The notes: generated by a model not told the origin, from the sequence alone. Positions 51,448 to 62,983 are shown, counted from the stretch's first letter. The stretch is DNA of 64,000 nt from Gryllotalpicola protaetiae (GCF_003627055.1 NZ_CP032624.1:1550001-1614000), one strand, 5' to 3'. Made by a program: numbers and translations.

Positions 51448-52518
51448 ATGACGGATGTCGTTGACGACCGTGCGCACCATCTCGAAGAGCTGATCCCCGT
51501 GATCCTCGCGAAGGTTCCGCAACCCGTCTGGCTCGTTGATGCGCAGGGGAACATTCAATACTCGAATCCTGCGGCGCTCGCTGCCGTCGGATACTCGTCG
51601 CTGGATGAGGTCTTCGGCCGCAACAGCCATCAGCTTGTGCACCACTCTCACCCGGACGGAACTCCCTACCCAATGGATGAGTGCCCGATGCTCGCGCCCT
51701 CGCGAGACGGGCGCACAAGCCGTGGCGAGGAGTGGTTCATCCGAAAGGATGGGACGTTCTTCCCGATCGCATTCGTCTCGGCACCGATCGAGCTGCCCGG
51801 AGGACGAGGAACAGTGCTCTCCTTCGCCGATGTGAGTGAGCGATACGCGCTACAGCGTTCGATTCGCGAACGGGACGCCGCAGAACTTCTTCGACGCGAA
51901 GCCGAGAAAAGCCATCGTCGCCTGATGGAGGGTGTCGCCGCCGCGCGTCGGCAGATCGTTCGCGATCTCCATGACGGCGCCCAGCAGCGGCTGGTCAACC
52001 TCACGATCTCGCTGGGACTCCTCTCGGAGAGTCTCGGGGACGACAGGCCTCAGAGCGCCCTTCTCGCGGCTGCAAGGGAGGACGCTCAGGCGGCGATCGC
52101 GGAGCTACGCCAGCTTGCGGCGGGCATCCATCCTCCTGCACTCGGATCGGATGGGCTGGTTGCGGCCCTCGAGGCCCTTCGCGACCGCTCCCCGATCCCT
52201 GTGCACATCCGCGGCGGGCTGGGCCAGCGACGCCTCCCGCCGGTGGTTGAGCTGAACGCTTATTTCATCGTCTCCGAGGCGCTCACGAATGCTGCCAAGC
52301 ACGCTCGTGCCACATCCGTCACCATCGACGTAGACCTGATCGACGAAACGCTTGTCTTGGCCGTCATTGATGACGGCGCAGGTATCGACCACGCGGCAGT
52401 CGGCTCGGGGCTGCAGAATATGAGCGATCGTGCGGCGGCCCTCGCCGGGCGAGTCGCCATCGAATCGAGTCCCGGACGAGGCACATGCGTCAGAGTCTGG
52501 ATTCCGGCGTCCGCATGA
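51448..52518 (+). CDS. PAS-histidine kinase (HisKA_3 type)
   Basis: 356 residues. An N-terminal PAS domain (VWLVDAQGNIQYSNPAALAAVGYSS) with a WFIRKDGTFFPIAFV C-terminal part. The dimerisation helix carries phospho-acceptor His175 in RDLHDGAQQR. The ATPase has an N box (EALTNAAKHA) and G1 (VIDDGAGID). No membrane helices, so it is a cytoplasmic NarX-like kinase. ATG 51448 has CAGAGT 12 nt upstream. Confidence 0.88.
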   Translation: MTDVVDDRAHHLEELIPVILAKVPQPVWLVDAQGNIQYSNPAALAAVGYSSLDEVFGRNSHQLVHHSHPDGTPYPMDECPMLAPSRDGRTSRGEEWFIRKDGTFFPIAFVSAPIELPGGRGTVLSFADVSERYALQRSIRERDAAELLRREAEKSHRRLMEGVAAARRQIVRDLHDGAQQRLVNLTISLGLLSESLGDDRPQSALLAAAREDAQAAIAELRQLAAGIHPPALGSDGLVAALEALRDRSPIPVHIRGGLGQRRLPPVVELNAYFIVSEALTNAAKHARATSVTIDVDLIDETLVLAVIDDGAGIDHAAVGSGLQNMSDRAAALAGRVAIESSPGRGTCVRVWIPASA

Positions 52519-52524
52519 CGAGAG

Positions 52525-53247
52525 TCAGTGTCGCAAGAACTTGAGCACGGCCAGGACTCGCCGGTGCTGACCCGCGTCGATTTCTTGCAGGCCTAGCTTG
52601 CTGAAGATCCGGGTCGCATATCGCTCGACCGCACCGACGCTGATGTGGAGCATTGCGGCGATGCCGGCGTTCGAGCGCCCCTCCGCCATGAGCGCGAGGA
52701 CGTCACGCTCGCGTGACGTCAGCATGTCGAGTTCGCCTGGCTCTCTCCGTCGACCGATCAGCAGGCTCACGACGTCTGGGTCTAGAGCGGACTCGCCGGC
52801 CGCGACTCGTCGGACCGCGTCTGCGAGCACGCCTCCCTGCGCGACTTTCTCCTTGAGGAGGTAGCCGACCCCCTGCGGACGGTCGGCGACGAGCTTCATG
52901 GCGTAGCCGGTGTCGAGGTACTGGGAGAGGACGACGACCCCCAAATCCGGGAACTCGGTGCGCAGTTCTCGTGCAGCGTCGATACCGTCATCGCTCATAT
53001 TGGGTGGCATCCGGATGTCGGTGACAAGCACATCCGGTCGGCTCTGAGCTGCCCTACGGCGAAGGGCGTCAGCGTCGCCGACTGCTTCGACTTTCATCCC
53101 AGCGTGCTCTAGAACGCGCAAGATGCCTTCTCGGACGAAGGTCTGATCCTCGGCAACCAGCACGCGAAGCTCGTGCGGGGCGGGGCTTGCCGCCGTTGCA
53201 GGGTGATCCGCGCCCCGCGTCCCAGGTTCACGTGGAGAAGCGCTCAC
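52525..53247 (-). CDS. NarL/FixJ-type response regulator
   Basis: 240 residues. Receiver domain with VLVAEDQTF, Asp77 in LVTDIRMP and a conserved Lys (LLKEKV), then a LuxR-type HTH (LTSRERDVLALMAEGRSNAGIAAML). Convergent with the kinase, leaving 6 nt between stops. GTG 53247 has TAGCCT exactly 12 nt upstream, so it is leaderless. Confidence 0.88.
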   Translation of the reverse strand: MSASPREPGTRGADHPATAASPAPHELRVLVAEDQTFVREGILRVLEHAGMKVEAVGDADALRRRAAQSRPDVLVTDIRMPPNMSDDGIDAARELRTEFPDLGVVVLSQYLDTGYAMKLVADRPQGVGYLLKEKVAQGGVLADAVRRVAAGESALDPDVVSLLIGRRREPGELDMLTSRERDVLALMAEGRSNAGIAAMLHISVGAVERYATRIFSKLGLQEIDAGQHRRVLAVLKFLRH

Positions 53248-53309
53248 GTCGCCAGGCTACCTTTGCGCGGCTGGGATGAGCACCGTCAAGCCGCTATGCG
53301 CTGGCTAGG

Positions 53310-54372
53310 TGTAGTTCCTCGGCACGTTGTGAACGTGGGTTGATGTAGTGAAGACCTCCGGGACGATGTGGGTTACCACACTCACTTCGTTCACCGGAGG
53401 TCTTCGTGACTCACGCTAATGCCCATCTGACTCCGAAGGGCCGGCTGCGGTTGGCCCAGTCGATCCTCGAGCAGGGCTGGTCCTATCGGCGGGCAGCCGA
53501 GCGGTTCCAGTGCTCGCCGGCCACGGCCAAGAAGTGGGCGGATCGGTTGCGCGCGGGCCTGCCGATGACCGATCGCAGTTCCCGGCCGCGCTCGAGCCCG
53601 AACCGCACCAGTAGGCGCACCGAGCGGCGCATCGTCGCGTTGCGGTTCATCCGCCGCTGGGGCCCCCACCGCATCGCCTTCCACCTGCATCTGGCCCGCA
53701 CCACCGTCGAGCGCGTCCTGAGCCGGTACCGGATGCCCAAGCTCGCCCATCTGGATCAGAACACCGGCCTGCCCGTCCGGAAGCCGAAGCCGGTGCGCTA
53801 CGAGCGTCAGAAGCCGGGCGAGTTGGTGCACATGGACATCAAGAAGCTCGGCCGCATCCCCGACGGCGGTGGCCACCGGGTGCTCGGCCGGCAGCAGGGC
53901 AACAGGAACAACACCGGGCACGGCAAGGCCGGGCGCGGCTACGCGTTCCTGCACCACGTCGTGGACGACCACTCGAGGCTGGCGTACTCCGAGATCCTCG
54001 CCGACGAGCGCAAGGAGACCGTGGTCGCGTTCTGGCAGCGCGCGAAAGCGTTCTTCTCCGAGGCCGGCATCACGATCGAGCGGGTCATGACCGACAACGG
54101 CTCGGCCTACCGCTCACGGCTGCTGGCGAAGGAGCTCGGGACGATCAAGCACAAGTTCACCAAACCCTACCGGCCGCAGACGAACGGCAAAGTCGAGCGG
54201 TTCAACCGCACCCTGGCCGCCGAGTGGGCCTACGCCAAGCCGTACGCGTCCGAGGAAGCCCGAGCCGCCGAATACCAGGCCTGGGTCCATCACTACAATC
54301 ACCACAGACCCCACACCGGCATCGGCGGCAAGAGCCCCTCAGAACGCGTTCACAACCTCACGAGGAACTACA
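53310..54372. mobile_element. IS481-family insertion sequence
   Basis: 1063 bp. Left end TGTAGTTCCTCGGCAC and right end (complement) TGTAGTTCCTCGTGAG are imperfect inverted repeats that both continue into GTTGTGAACG. A 6-bp direct target duplication GCTAGG flanks both ends (53304-53309 and 54373-54378), matching the NCTAGN preference known for IS481. Appears complete and intact. Confidence 0.88.
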
Positions 54373-54377
54373 GCTAG
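53406..54377 (+). CDS. IS481-family transposase
   Basis: 323 residues. N-terminal HTH (SYRRAAERFQCSPATAKKW), a linker and a DDE integrase core with Asp144 (HMDIKKLG), Asp230 (MTDNGSAY) and Glu264 (NGKVERFN), so catalytically intact. GTG 53406 follows GGAGG. The frame has no stop inside the IS. TAG comes from the target duplication GCTAGG. Confidence 0.9.
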   Translation: MTHANAHLTPKGRLRLAQSILEQGWSYRRAAERFQCSPATAKKWADRLRAGLPMTDRSSRPRSSPNRTSRRTERRIVALRFIRRWGPHRIAFHLHLARTTVERVLSRYRMPKLAHLDQNTGLPVRKPKPVRYERQKPGELVHMDIKKLGRIPDGGGHRVLGRQQGNRNNTGHGKAGRGYAFLHHVVDDHSRLAYSEILADERKETVVAFWQRAKAFFSEAGITIERVMTDNGSAYRSRLLAKELGTIKHKFTKPYRPQTNGKVERFNRTLAAEWAYAKPYASEEARAAEYQAWVHHYNHHRPHTGIGGKSPSERVHNLTRNYS

Positions 54378-54398
54378 GCTGCTTACCCTTCATGACGG

Positions 54399-54632
54399 GT
54401 GCCCGCGCAACCGTCAGCAGCTGCGCCGAGCCGACCCGAAGCCGCGTCTCGCGCCCGGGCCGCGGCGCCGCGAGCAATCCCGGCTGACCGCGCCGCTGTC
54501 GTGGAGTGGGTGAAGGCGGAGGTCAAGGCTGGCCGGACTCCGAGCGGGCCGACGATCGCTGAGCGTCTCGGGAACGTCTCGCGGAAGACCGGTGCGAGGA
54601 TTCGCGCACAGGTGCTCGCAGGGGAGATCTGA
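54399..54632 (+). pseudogene. Truncated DUF2637-type C-terminal fragment
   Basis: The last part resembles the end of the 49178 gene: AAVVEWVKAEVKAGRTPSGPTIAERLGNVSR against AVIAWAQERFAETGAWPSGPELGERLGQSR. The membrane half is missing, with the IS immediately upstream. It is a 5'-truncated relative, not a recent copy, since the DNA differs. An intact 77-residue product from GTG 54399 cannot be excluded. Confidence 0.55.
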
Positions 54633-54673
54633 GCGGGAGCCGCGCACAACCTGGGCATCTGGTCATTCTGTGA

Positions 54674-54711
54674 AAAGCGCCCCGAGTCGGACGACGGCTC
54701 GAGGGCGCTTC
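54674..54711. terminator. Possible terminator hairpin
   Basis: An 8-bp outer stem AAGCGCCC and its complement, with an inner imperfect stem. Separates the fragment at 54632 from the metal module. Confidence 0.55.
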
Positions 54712-54716
54712 GCTGT

Positions 54717-54740
54717 TGACACGTGTCAGTGAGCGCTGAC
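54717..54740. promoter_or_regulatory. Palindromic operator candidate
   Basis: TGACACGTGTCA (54717-54728) is a perfect 12-bp palindrome. It overlaps a GTCAG-N6-CTGAC repeat (54725-54740). It lies 75 nt before the DUF6153 start and could bind a metal-responsive repressor. TTGACA is inside it but no -10 sits at the right distance. Confidence 0.4.
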
Positions 54741-54814
54741 CGGCATGACGGTGAACTCGTCGAGGTTGCGGAGCTTCCTGGGCGGCGGAGGACGGGAGGG
54801 GCTACCCTGTTTCC

Positions 54815-55228
54815 GTGCATGCCACCAGTTCTCGCGCGGCCGCCGTGGTGCGTCGTGTCTTGCTGGTGGTACTTGCGCTGGGCGTGTTGTTCGGCTTGGC
54901 GGGCATGCATGAGGTGATCAGCGGCCCGAACGCCGCCGCTTCTGCGGTTGCCGCGCACCTGGAGCATGCGGTCGGCCATGCTGCAGCCCACGACACGGGC
55001 CCGATGGCGCACGCGGCGGTGACGGCGCCGATGGGTGACATGTCTCATGCGATGGAGACATGCTGCATGGCGCTGGTGGTGATGCTGGCCCTGGCGATGC
55101 TTGCAGCCCCGGGGCTGCTCGGCACCCTCACGTCTTTGCGGCCGCGCGCACAGATTGCTCCAGCCGATTCGCCGCGCCCGGTCCGCGGTATCGAACGCAA
55201 TCTCACCCTCGGAGTGCTCCGGATCTGA
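54815..55228 (+). CDS. DUF6153 family membrane protein
   Basis: 137 residues with two membrane helices (LLVVLALGVLFGLAGMHEV and MALVVMLALAMLAAPGLLGTL) around a His/Met-rich loop (HLEHAVGHAAAHDTGPMAHA; MSHAMETCCMA), a metal-binding-looking segment. DUF6153 is found beside copper genes. GTG 54815 has TACCCT exactly 12 nt upstream (leaderless). First gene of the metal module. Confidence 0.75.
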   Translation: MHATSSRAAAVVRRVLLVVLALGVLFGLAGMHEVISGPNAAASAVAAHLEHAVGHAAAHDTGPMAHAAVTAPMGDMSHAMETCCMALVVMLALAMLAAPGLLGTLTSLRPRAQIAPADSPRPVRGIERNLTLGVLRI

Positions 55229-55313
55229 TGGGGGCGTAGGAGGAGTCTGCCTGTTTTCGGGCGACTCCTTCAACGCTTCTGTTCCTCATCAGACCTGTAC
55301 TTGGAGTACCTCC

Positions 55314-55985
55314 GTGAACTTGAATACCCGCATTGCGGTCGCCTCGGCGACCGCTGTCACCATCGTCGGCGTTCTCGTCGGCTGCTCATCGAGCAACTCG
55401 TCCTCTCATTCGGGGATGTCGGGAATGCCCGGCACCAGCACATCTCCGTCGACGTCATCGTCCGTTTCCGCAAAGCACAACGCGCAAGATGTGACGTTCG
55501 CGCAGATGATGATCGTCCACCATCAAGGAGCGGTCCAAATGGCGCAGATCGCCGCGAGCAAGGCTGCGATGCCGGACGTGAGGCAACTGGCCGACAAGAT
55601 CCAGAAGGCGCAGTCGCCGGAGATCGACGAGATGACCGGATGGCTGCGCGCTTGGCGAGAGCCGGTGAGCATGTCCGAACCGAGCTCGATGCCGATGCCG
55701 TCCGATTCTTCGATGGGTGGCATGGACATGAGCGAGCCGACGGCCTCCAGCATGCCGGGCATGACGCCTGAGGACATGAAGAGCCTGGAAGCCGCGACGG
55801 GCATGGGCGTCGACAAGACGTTCCTGACCCTGATGATCGAGCACCACAAGGGCGCGACGCAAATGGCACAGACCGAGATCTCGAATGGTCAGAATACGCA
55901 GGCGCTGCGCCTGGCGCACAGCATCGTCGAGTCTCAGACCAAGGAGATCCAGACGATGCAGTCCATGCTCCAGAGCATGGGCTGA
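55314..55985 (+). CDS. DUF305 lipoprotein
   Basis: 223 residues. Lipoprotein signal (VGVLVGCSSS, Cys24) then Ser-rich linker and two DUF305 repeats: MMIVHHQGAVQMAQIA and LMIEHHKGATQMAQTEI, with Met/Ser-rich metal-like segments between (MPMPSDSSMGGMDMSEP). DUF305 proteins are ferritin-like, often with copper genes. GTG 55314 follows TTGGAG. Exported. Confidence 0.85.
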   Translation: MNLNTRIAVASATAVTIVGVLVGCSSSNSSSHSGMSGMPGTSTSPSTSSSVSAKHNAQDVTFAQMMIVHHQGAVQMAQIAASKAAMPDVRQLADKIQKAQSPEIDEMTGWLRAWREPVSMSEPSSMPMPSDSSMGGMDMSEPTASSMPGMTPEDMKSLEAATGMGVDKTFLTLMIEHHKGATQMAQTEISNGQNTQALRLAHSIVESQTKEIQTMQSMLQSMG

Positions 55986-55993
55986 GCGACGCC

Positions 55994-56029
55994 GCCCGGG
56001 AGCGGCCGGCGGTCCGGCCGCTCCCGGGC
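55994..56029. terminator. Terminator after DUF305
   Basis: Near-perfect 15-bp stem GCCCGGGAGCGGCCG and its complement, separating DUF305 from the ATPase gene. Confidence 0.7.
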
Positions 56030-56208
56030 GTTCCTGCGACGCTTTGAAAGCTGGCACCGATGCCATCCCCGTCCTTCCGCCCACCCGCACACCGGGCGCT
56101 TCCCGCCGCGACCACCCACCTTGGCTGGCCGGGGCTATCGACCCTCCGCCGCACCGGAATAGCGTCAGCACCGTTCCAGCTGACGGCGGCGCTGAAAGGA
56201 GCACGACT

Positions 56209-58599
<2,391 letters not shown>

Positions 58600-58663
58600 C
58601 GCGCAGCCCCGCTCGCACCGCCGCTCCTGGGTGGCGATCGCGGCCGCCGACCACGAAGGAACC

Positions 58664-59401
58664 ATGACAGAACCCACCCTCCCTGCCACTCACCGCACAC
58701 GCCGCTCGCTCAGGGAAGCCAACAGGCGGCGCAAGCCCCTCCCGAAGCTCCGCCCCGCAGCCACCCTCGCGGTCCTCGCGATCGCCGGGCTGCTCGCCGC
58801 GATGGCGATCCCGATCGTCTCTTCGGCCGCACCCGCGGCATCCCACAGCGCACGCCCGCTGAGCACCCAGTCGATGCGGGTCGCCGACACCGGAGCCGCC
58901 GCGATTATCAGGGATTCCTATGCCGTGAATGTCACACCGAGACCGGCCGCCCCCAAGGCGCCGAAGGCCGGCACCGCCCTCCAAACCGTGCCGGCCGGGA
59001 ATCTCGCCTGGCCGTTCGGGCATCCCGTTCCGCTCAGCTCGCTCTTCGGCGCCCGCAGTGCACCCTGCTCCGCGTGCTCGTCCAACCACCAAGGCGTCGA
59101 CATGATCCCCGGCGTCGGCACCCCGATCATGGCCGCCGCCCCCGGCATAGTCCGGGATGCCAAGTACGGCGGTGCACTCGGCAACTACGTCGTCATCGAC
59201 CACATCATCGGCGGCCGCCACGTGAGCACCATGTACGCCCACATGGCAACCCTGCCCCGGGTCTCGGCCGGACAGACGGTGTCGGCCGGCGCTGTCATCG
59301 GAACCGTGGGAAGCACGGGTGAGAGCACCGGGCCGCATCTCCACTTCGAGGTCCTCCTCGACGGCGTGACCGCGGTGGACCCGCTGCCGTGGCTTGCGTG
59401 A
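58664..59401 (+). CDS. Secreted M23 peptidase
   Basis: 245 residues. Long basic N-terminus then a membrane/signal helix (ATLAVLAIAGLLAAMAIPIV). The LytM core has NHQGVDMIPG (His ligand), GNYVVIDH, STMYAHM and the closing HLHFEV, so the zinc site is complete. Cuts peptidoglycan peptides. GAAGGAACC precedes ATG 58664. 65 nt after the ATPase stop, perhaps cotranscribed. Confidence 0.88.
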   Translation: MTEPTLPATHRTRRSLREANRRRKPLPKLRPAATLAVLAIAGLLAAMAIPIVSSAAPAASHSARPLSTQSMRVADTGAAAIIRDSYAVNVTPRPAAPKAPKAGTALQTVPAGNLAWPFGHPVPLSSLFGARSAPCSACSSNHQGVDMIPGVGTPIMAAAPGIVRDAKYGGALGNYVVIDHIIGGRHVSTMYAHMATLPRVSAGQTVSAGAVIGTVGSTGESTGPHLHFEVLLDGVTAVDPLPWLA

Positions 59402-59756
59402 GAACGCGTTGAGCGCCATCCCATGAGTTCAGGAGCTACTCGAGGTGGAGGTCGACACAACATTGGCCGCATGCGGACGGGGCCCGTGAGCTGAGATAGA
59501 TCACAGCTCGCCGCGTGCGGGATCGCTTCTTGTGGACAATTCGGTCTCGCAGTCGGGCCAGTGTGCAAACAGCGACCGCATGATCACATGCGTCGCTTGC
59601 GGCACCGAACTCACCGCCGAGCGTCAGCTCTGAGGTGACCCGCTTGCCGGAGATTGAAAGGCCGGATCTCACAACTTCCGGGGCTCTCCACTGGTAACTC
59701 GGCAAGTTCTCGTTGCGCCTCGGCCGGTGGCCTGATGTGTGCGCACGGAGGTCAAG
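59402..59756. other. Gene-free gap
   Basis: No convincing gene. A 17-codon frame from 59580 reads MITCVACGTELTAERQL, like the start of a zinc ribbon, and stops. Possibly a remnant. Confidence 0.4.
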
Positions 59757-60461
59757 CTACGCGAGGCCAGTTCGTTGCAGCCACGACTGTACCCGTTGGC
59801 CGGCATCGTGAATGGTTTCTCCTTGCAGAGCGAGGCCGTCGTGGACTGTGGCGCCGTTGCAGAGGTCGGTGTAGTCGGTCTGTGCGTTCCCCATGCCGCT
59901 GACGGCGTAGGTGACGAAGGGGTAGACGTCTTTCCCGGACCAGTTGAGGGCTTCGGCGAAGGTGCGCATGATCATCGGGACTTGAACGTTCCAGATCGGG
60001 CTACCGAGAAGGATCGTGTCGTAGTCGTCGAGCGAGGGCAGCTGTCCGCGGATTGCGGGTCGTACATCGTCCTGTTCCTCTTGGACGTTGCGGGCGACTG
60101 TCTGCTCGTAGTCGTGGGGGTAGGGGTTGGCAGCTTGGATGCGGTAGACGTCCGCAGTGATGCGGTCGGCGATCATCTCGGCGGCGACCTGCGTGTTGCC
60201 GACCTTCAGGTCGACCCGGCCTCCGTAGCGGTAGTTCTCGCCGGCGCGGGAGAAGTACGCGATGAGAACGCGCTGGGCAGGGGCGGCCGACGGCGTGGGA
60301 TGCGCCGCCGGGGAAGGTCGTCCTGATTCGTTCACGGTGGTTCCAGTTCGTGGGGTGCAGGCTGCCAATGCCGCGGATGCCAGAACGCCGCCGGTGAGGA
60401 CCAGACCAGTGCGCATAAGATCGCGCCGGCGCAGCTCCCGGACGCGGCCGCTACGAGGCAT
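59757..60461 (-). CDS. Exported flavodoxin-like protein
   Basis: 234 residues. A twin-Arg type leader (RRRDLMRTGLVLTGGVLASAALAAC) with a Cys that could be lipidated, then a flavodoxin domain: FSRAGENY in the FMN phosphate-binding loop, LLGSPIWNV and a MGNAQTDYTDL segment. Probably binds FMN outside the membrane. It is upstream of the DUF2255 gene but separated by 38 nt. Confidence 0.75.
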   Translation of the reverse strand: MPRSGRVRELRRRDLMRTGLVLTGGVLASAALAACTPRTGTTVNESGRPSPAAHPTPSAAPAQRVLIAYFSRAGENYRYGGRVDLKVGNTQVAAEMIADRITADVYRIQAANPYPHDYEQTVARNVQEEQDDVRPAIRGQLPSLDDYDTILLGSPIWNVQVPMIMRTFAEALNWSGKDVYPFVTYAVSGMGNAQTDYTDLCNGATVHDGLALQGETIHDAGQRVQSWLQRTGLA

Positions 60462-60499
60462 CGCTGACGTCCGTTCCGCTTGGTGTGCTCGGCGAGCGG

Positions 60500-60877
60500 T
60501 CAGCGCGGAATGGCTTCGAGGGTCGCGGACAGGGCGTCGGCGGTACCGGTCGAGTCGACAATGTTCTTCGCGTAGCGGCGGTACTTGCTGCGGTAGGCGT
60601 CGCTGATCGCCTCTTGGGCCGCCGCGTCGGTGACCTCGGTGAACGTGACGTCACGCTCGATGTTGCCGATGCTGATGTGCCCGATGCCGGTGGTGCGGGT
60701 GCCTTTGAACCACCCGGCGCCGCGGCCGTGGACGGAACGCAGGTAGACATGATCCCCGACGCGCACCGCCCAGATAATCACGGGCCGGGTGGTCGTGCCG
60801 TCGGCACGCACGGACGACACGCGCAGTTCGTCAACGTCGTCGAAGACTTCGAGTTCGGCCTCGGCCCAGGTGCTCAT
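60500..60877 (-). CDS. DUF2255 family protein
   Basis: 125 residues. Pattern fits DUF2255/pyridoxamine-oxidase-like split barrels: RPVIIWAVRVGDHVYLRSV then HGRGAGWFKGTR and a C-terminal AYRSKYRRYAKNIV. ATG 60877 overlaps the stop of the XRE gene (ATGA), so it is coupled to the regulator. Confidence 0.75.
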   Translation of the reverse strand: MSTWAEAELEVFDDVDELRVSSVRADGTTTRPVIIWAVRVGDHVYLRSVHGRGAGWFKGTRTTGIGHISIGNIERDVTFTEVTDAAAQEAISDAYRSKYRRYAKNIVDSTGTADALSATLEAIPR

Positions 60878-61782
60878 GATGGTTCCTTCGTTCGGTTGGG
60901 TTCGGTGTTCTCCGCCGGCTGTGGTGCCGCCTCGGTTTCGATGGTGGCGGCCCAGCTGCCCAGCAGTTTCAGTCGCTCCTCGGAGGCGCTGCCGGGGGCG
61001 GCGGTGAAGGTGAAGAGATGCCAGCCGGGGTCGGCGGGCAGGTCGAGGCCCTCGTAGGTGAGCTCGAGGTCGCCGACGACGGGATGGCGCAGGCGCTTGA
61101 TCCCGGCGCGGTGGAAGCGCACGTTATGCGCGGCCCACCGGATGCGGAACGGCTCGGATCGGGTGACGAGTTCGCCGATCAGGTCGGTGAGCTGCTTGTC
61201 GTGCGGATGCTTGCCGGCGTAGCTACGCAGGGTGGCGACGATGTCGTCGGCGCCGGTCTCCCAATCGGTGTAGAACTCGCGTGCGTCGGGTTCGTTCAGG
61301 AACACGAAGCGGGCGTTGTTGACGGGGCGCCGCGGGTTCGCGAACAGGGGCGCGTTCAGGGCCCGCCCGAGCCGGTTAGCGGCGACGAAGTCCATGTGCT
61401 CGTCGCGTACCCAGGCGGGGGCGTCCGTGATCGCATCCAGGAAGCGTTGCAGGCTGGGGCGCACCCGGTTCGGTGCCGGCCGCTTGCGGCGCACCGGGCG
61501 TGGGTGGGCGGCGCGGGCGAGATCGAAGAGGTGGGAGGTCTCGGCCTCATCGAGCTGGAGGGCGCGGGAGAGGGCTTCGAGGACTTCGTCGGAGACGCCG
61601 CCGAGATCGCCGCGTTCCATTTGGGCGTAGTAGTCCACGCTGAGCCCGGCCAGCAGCGCGACCTCTTCGCGGCGGAGGCCGGGTACGCGCCGGTTGCCGC
61701 CGCCGATGAGGTTGGCCTGCTCGGGGGTGATGCGGGCGCGGCGGGTGCGCAGGAACTCCTGCACCTCGCTCTTGTGATCCAT
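60874..61782 (-). CDS. XRE-family regulator with MmyB-like domain
   Basis: 302 residues. N-terminal HTH (RREEVALLAGLSVDYYAQMERG, about 30-70). The rest is the MmyB-like ligand domain with WVRDEHMDFVAANRLGRALN and RIRWAAHNVRFHRAG. Represses or activates divergent redox genes in such pairs. ATG 61782 has TACCGT 13 nt upstream. Divergent from the alcohol dehydrogenase. Confidence 0.85.
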   Translation of the reverse strand: MDHKSEVQEFLRTRRARITPEQANLIGGGNRRVPGLRREEVALLAGLSVDYYAQMERGDLGGVSDEVLEALSRALQLDEAETSHLFDLARAAHPRPVRRKRPAPNRVRPSLQRFLDAITDAPAWVRDEHMDFVAANRLGRALNAPLFANPRRPVNNARFVFLNEPDAREFYTDWETGADDIVATLRSYAGKHPHDKQLTDLIGELVTRSEPFRIRWAAHNVRFHRAGIKRLRHPVVGDLELTYEGLDLPADPGWHLFTFTAAPGSASEERLKLLGSWAATIETEAAPQPAENTEPNRTKEPS

Positions 61783-61945
61783 GACCACCACGGTAGGCGT
61801 GGCGCCCGCCGTGTGGGGTGGGCTGCCAGTACCTGGGTCGACAGCAACTGCCATGTCAGCGTGGAACCGCCCACAGTGGAAGACGCAGGCAGGTGATCGA
61901 CGATCGCCGCCCGTGTCGCTTGTCGAGAAAGGCACAACCACATTC

Positions 61946-62983
61946 ATGCTTGCCACCTTCATGTACGGCCCCGGAGATGTCCGCGTCGAGGAGGCCGAGG
62001 AGCCCAAGATCCTCGCCGCCACCGATGCGATCGTGCGCATCACGCTCTCCTGCGTGTGCGGGTCGGACCTGCACGCCTACCACGGCGGCGGCACACGGTC
62101 CGGCATTGCCCGGATGGGCCACGAGTTCCTTGGAGTCGTCGAGGAGACCGGGGCGGATGTGCAGACGCTGAAGAAGGGCGACCTGGTGCTGGCCCCGTTC
62201 GTGTGGGCCGACAACACCTGCGAGTTCTGCCGTGAGGGGCTGCACACCTCCTGCCGCCACGGTGGTTCCTGGGGCAATGGGGACGTCGGCGGCGGGCAGG
62301 CCGAGGCCGTGCGCGTCCCGCAGGCCGACGGCACGCTCGTGAAGCTCCCGGTTCCCGCCGACTCGGAGCTGTTGCCGGACCTTCTCACCCTCTCGGATGT
62401 GATGTGTACCGGCTACCACGCCGCGGTCAAGGGTCGTGTGAGCGCGGAGACGACGGTCACCGTGATCGGAGACGGCGCGGTCGGCCTGTCCGCGGTGCTG
62501 TCGGCCAAACTGCTCGGCGCCCCACGGATCATCCTCATGGGGCGCCACCCGGCCCGCACGGATCTCGGTGTCGAGTTCGGCGCCACCGACGTCGTCGCCG
62601 AGCGTGGTGAAGAGGGCGTCGCGAAGGTGCAGGATCTCACGAACGGTGACGGCACGCATGTGGTCATCGAGGCGGTCGGATTCCCCGCCGCCTACGACCA
62701 GGCATTCGGGGCCGTCCGCGCCGGCGGCACCGTCTCGCGGGTCGGCGTGCCGCAGTACCAGGACGCGAACGTGGGCTTCGCGCGGATGTTCTTCCGCAAC
62801 ATCACCCTCACCGGCGGCGTCGCGCCCGCCCGCGCGTACATCGAGCAGCTCATGCCCAAGATCCTCGACGGCACCATCCACCCGGGCCGGGTATTCGACC
62901 GCACCGTAGCTCTGCCCGACATCGCGCAGGCATACCAGGCGATGAACGACCGCGAGGCCCTCAAGGTCCTCGTCCGCCCGTGA
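61946..62983 (+). CDS. Zinc-dependent alcohol dehydrogenase
   Basis: 345 residues. Medium-chain fold: catalytic zinc ligands in SCVCGSDLHAY and GHEFLG, structural zinc loop CEFCREGLHTSC, Rossmann GDGAVGLS. Oxidises alcohols with NAD(P). ATG 61946 chosen, with AAAGG upstream. It starts 163 nt from the XRE start, and the regulator likely controls it. Confidence 0.9.
   Translation: MLATFMYGPGDVRVEEAEEPKILAATDAIVRITLSCVCGSDLHAYHGGGTRSGIARMGHEFLGVVEETGADVQTLKKGDLVLAPFVWADNTCEFCREGLHTSCRHGGSWGNGDVGGGQAEAVRVPQADGTLVKLPVPADSELLPDLLTLSDVMCTGYHAAVKGRVSAETTVTVIGDGAVGLSAVLSAKLLGAPRIILMGRHPARTDLGVEFGATDVVAERGEEGVAKVQDLTNGDGTHVVIEAVGFPAAYDQAFGAVRAGGTVSRVGVPQYQDANVGFARMFFRNITLTGGVAPARAYIEQLMPKILDGTIHPGRVFDRTVALPDIAQAYQAMNDREALKVLVRP

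Noticed and set aside
59580-59633. 17-codon zinc-ribbon-like frame
   Set aside because: Too short to judge. Noted only as a possible remnant.
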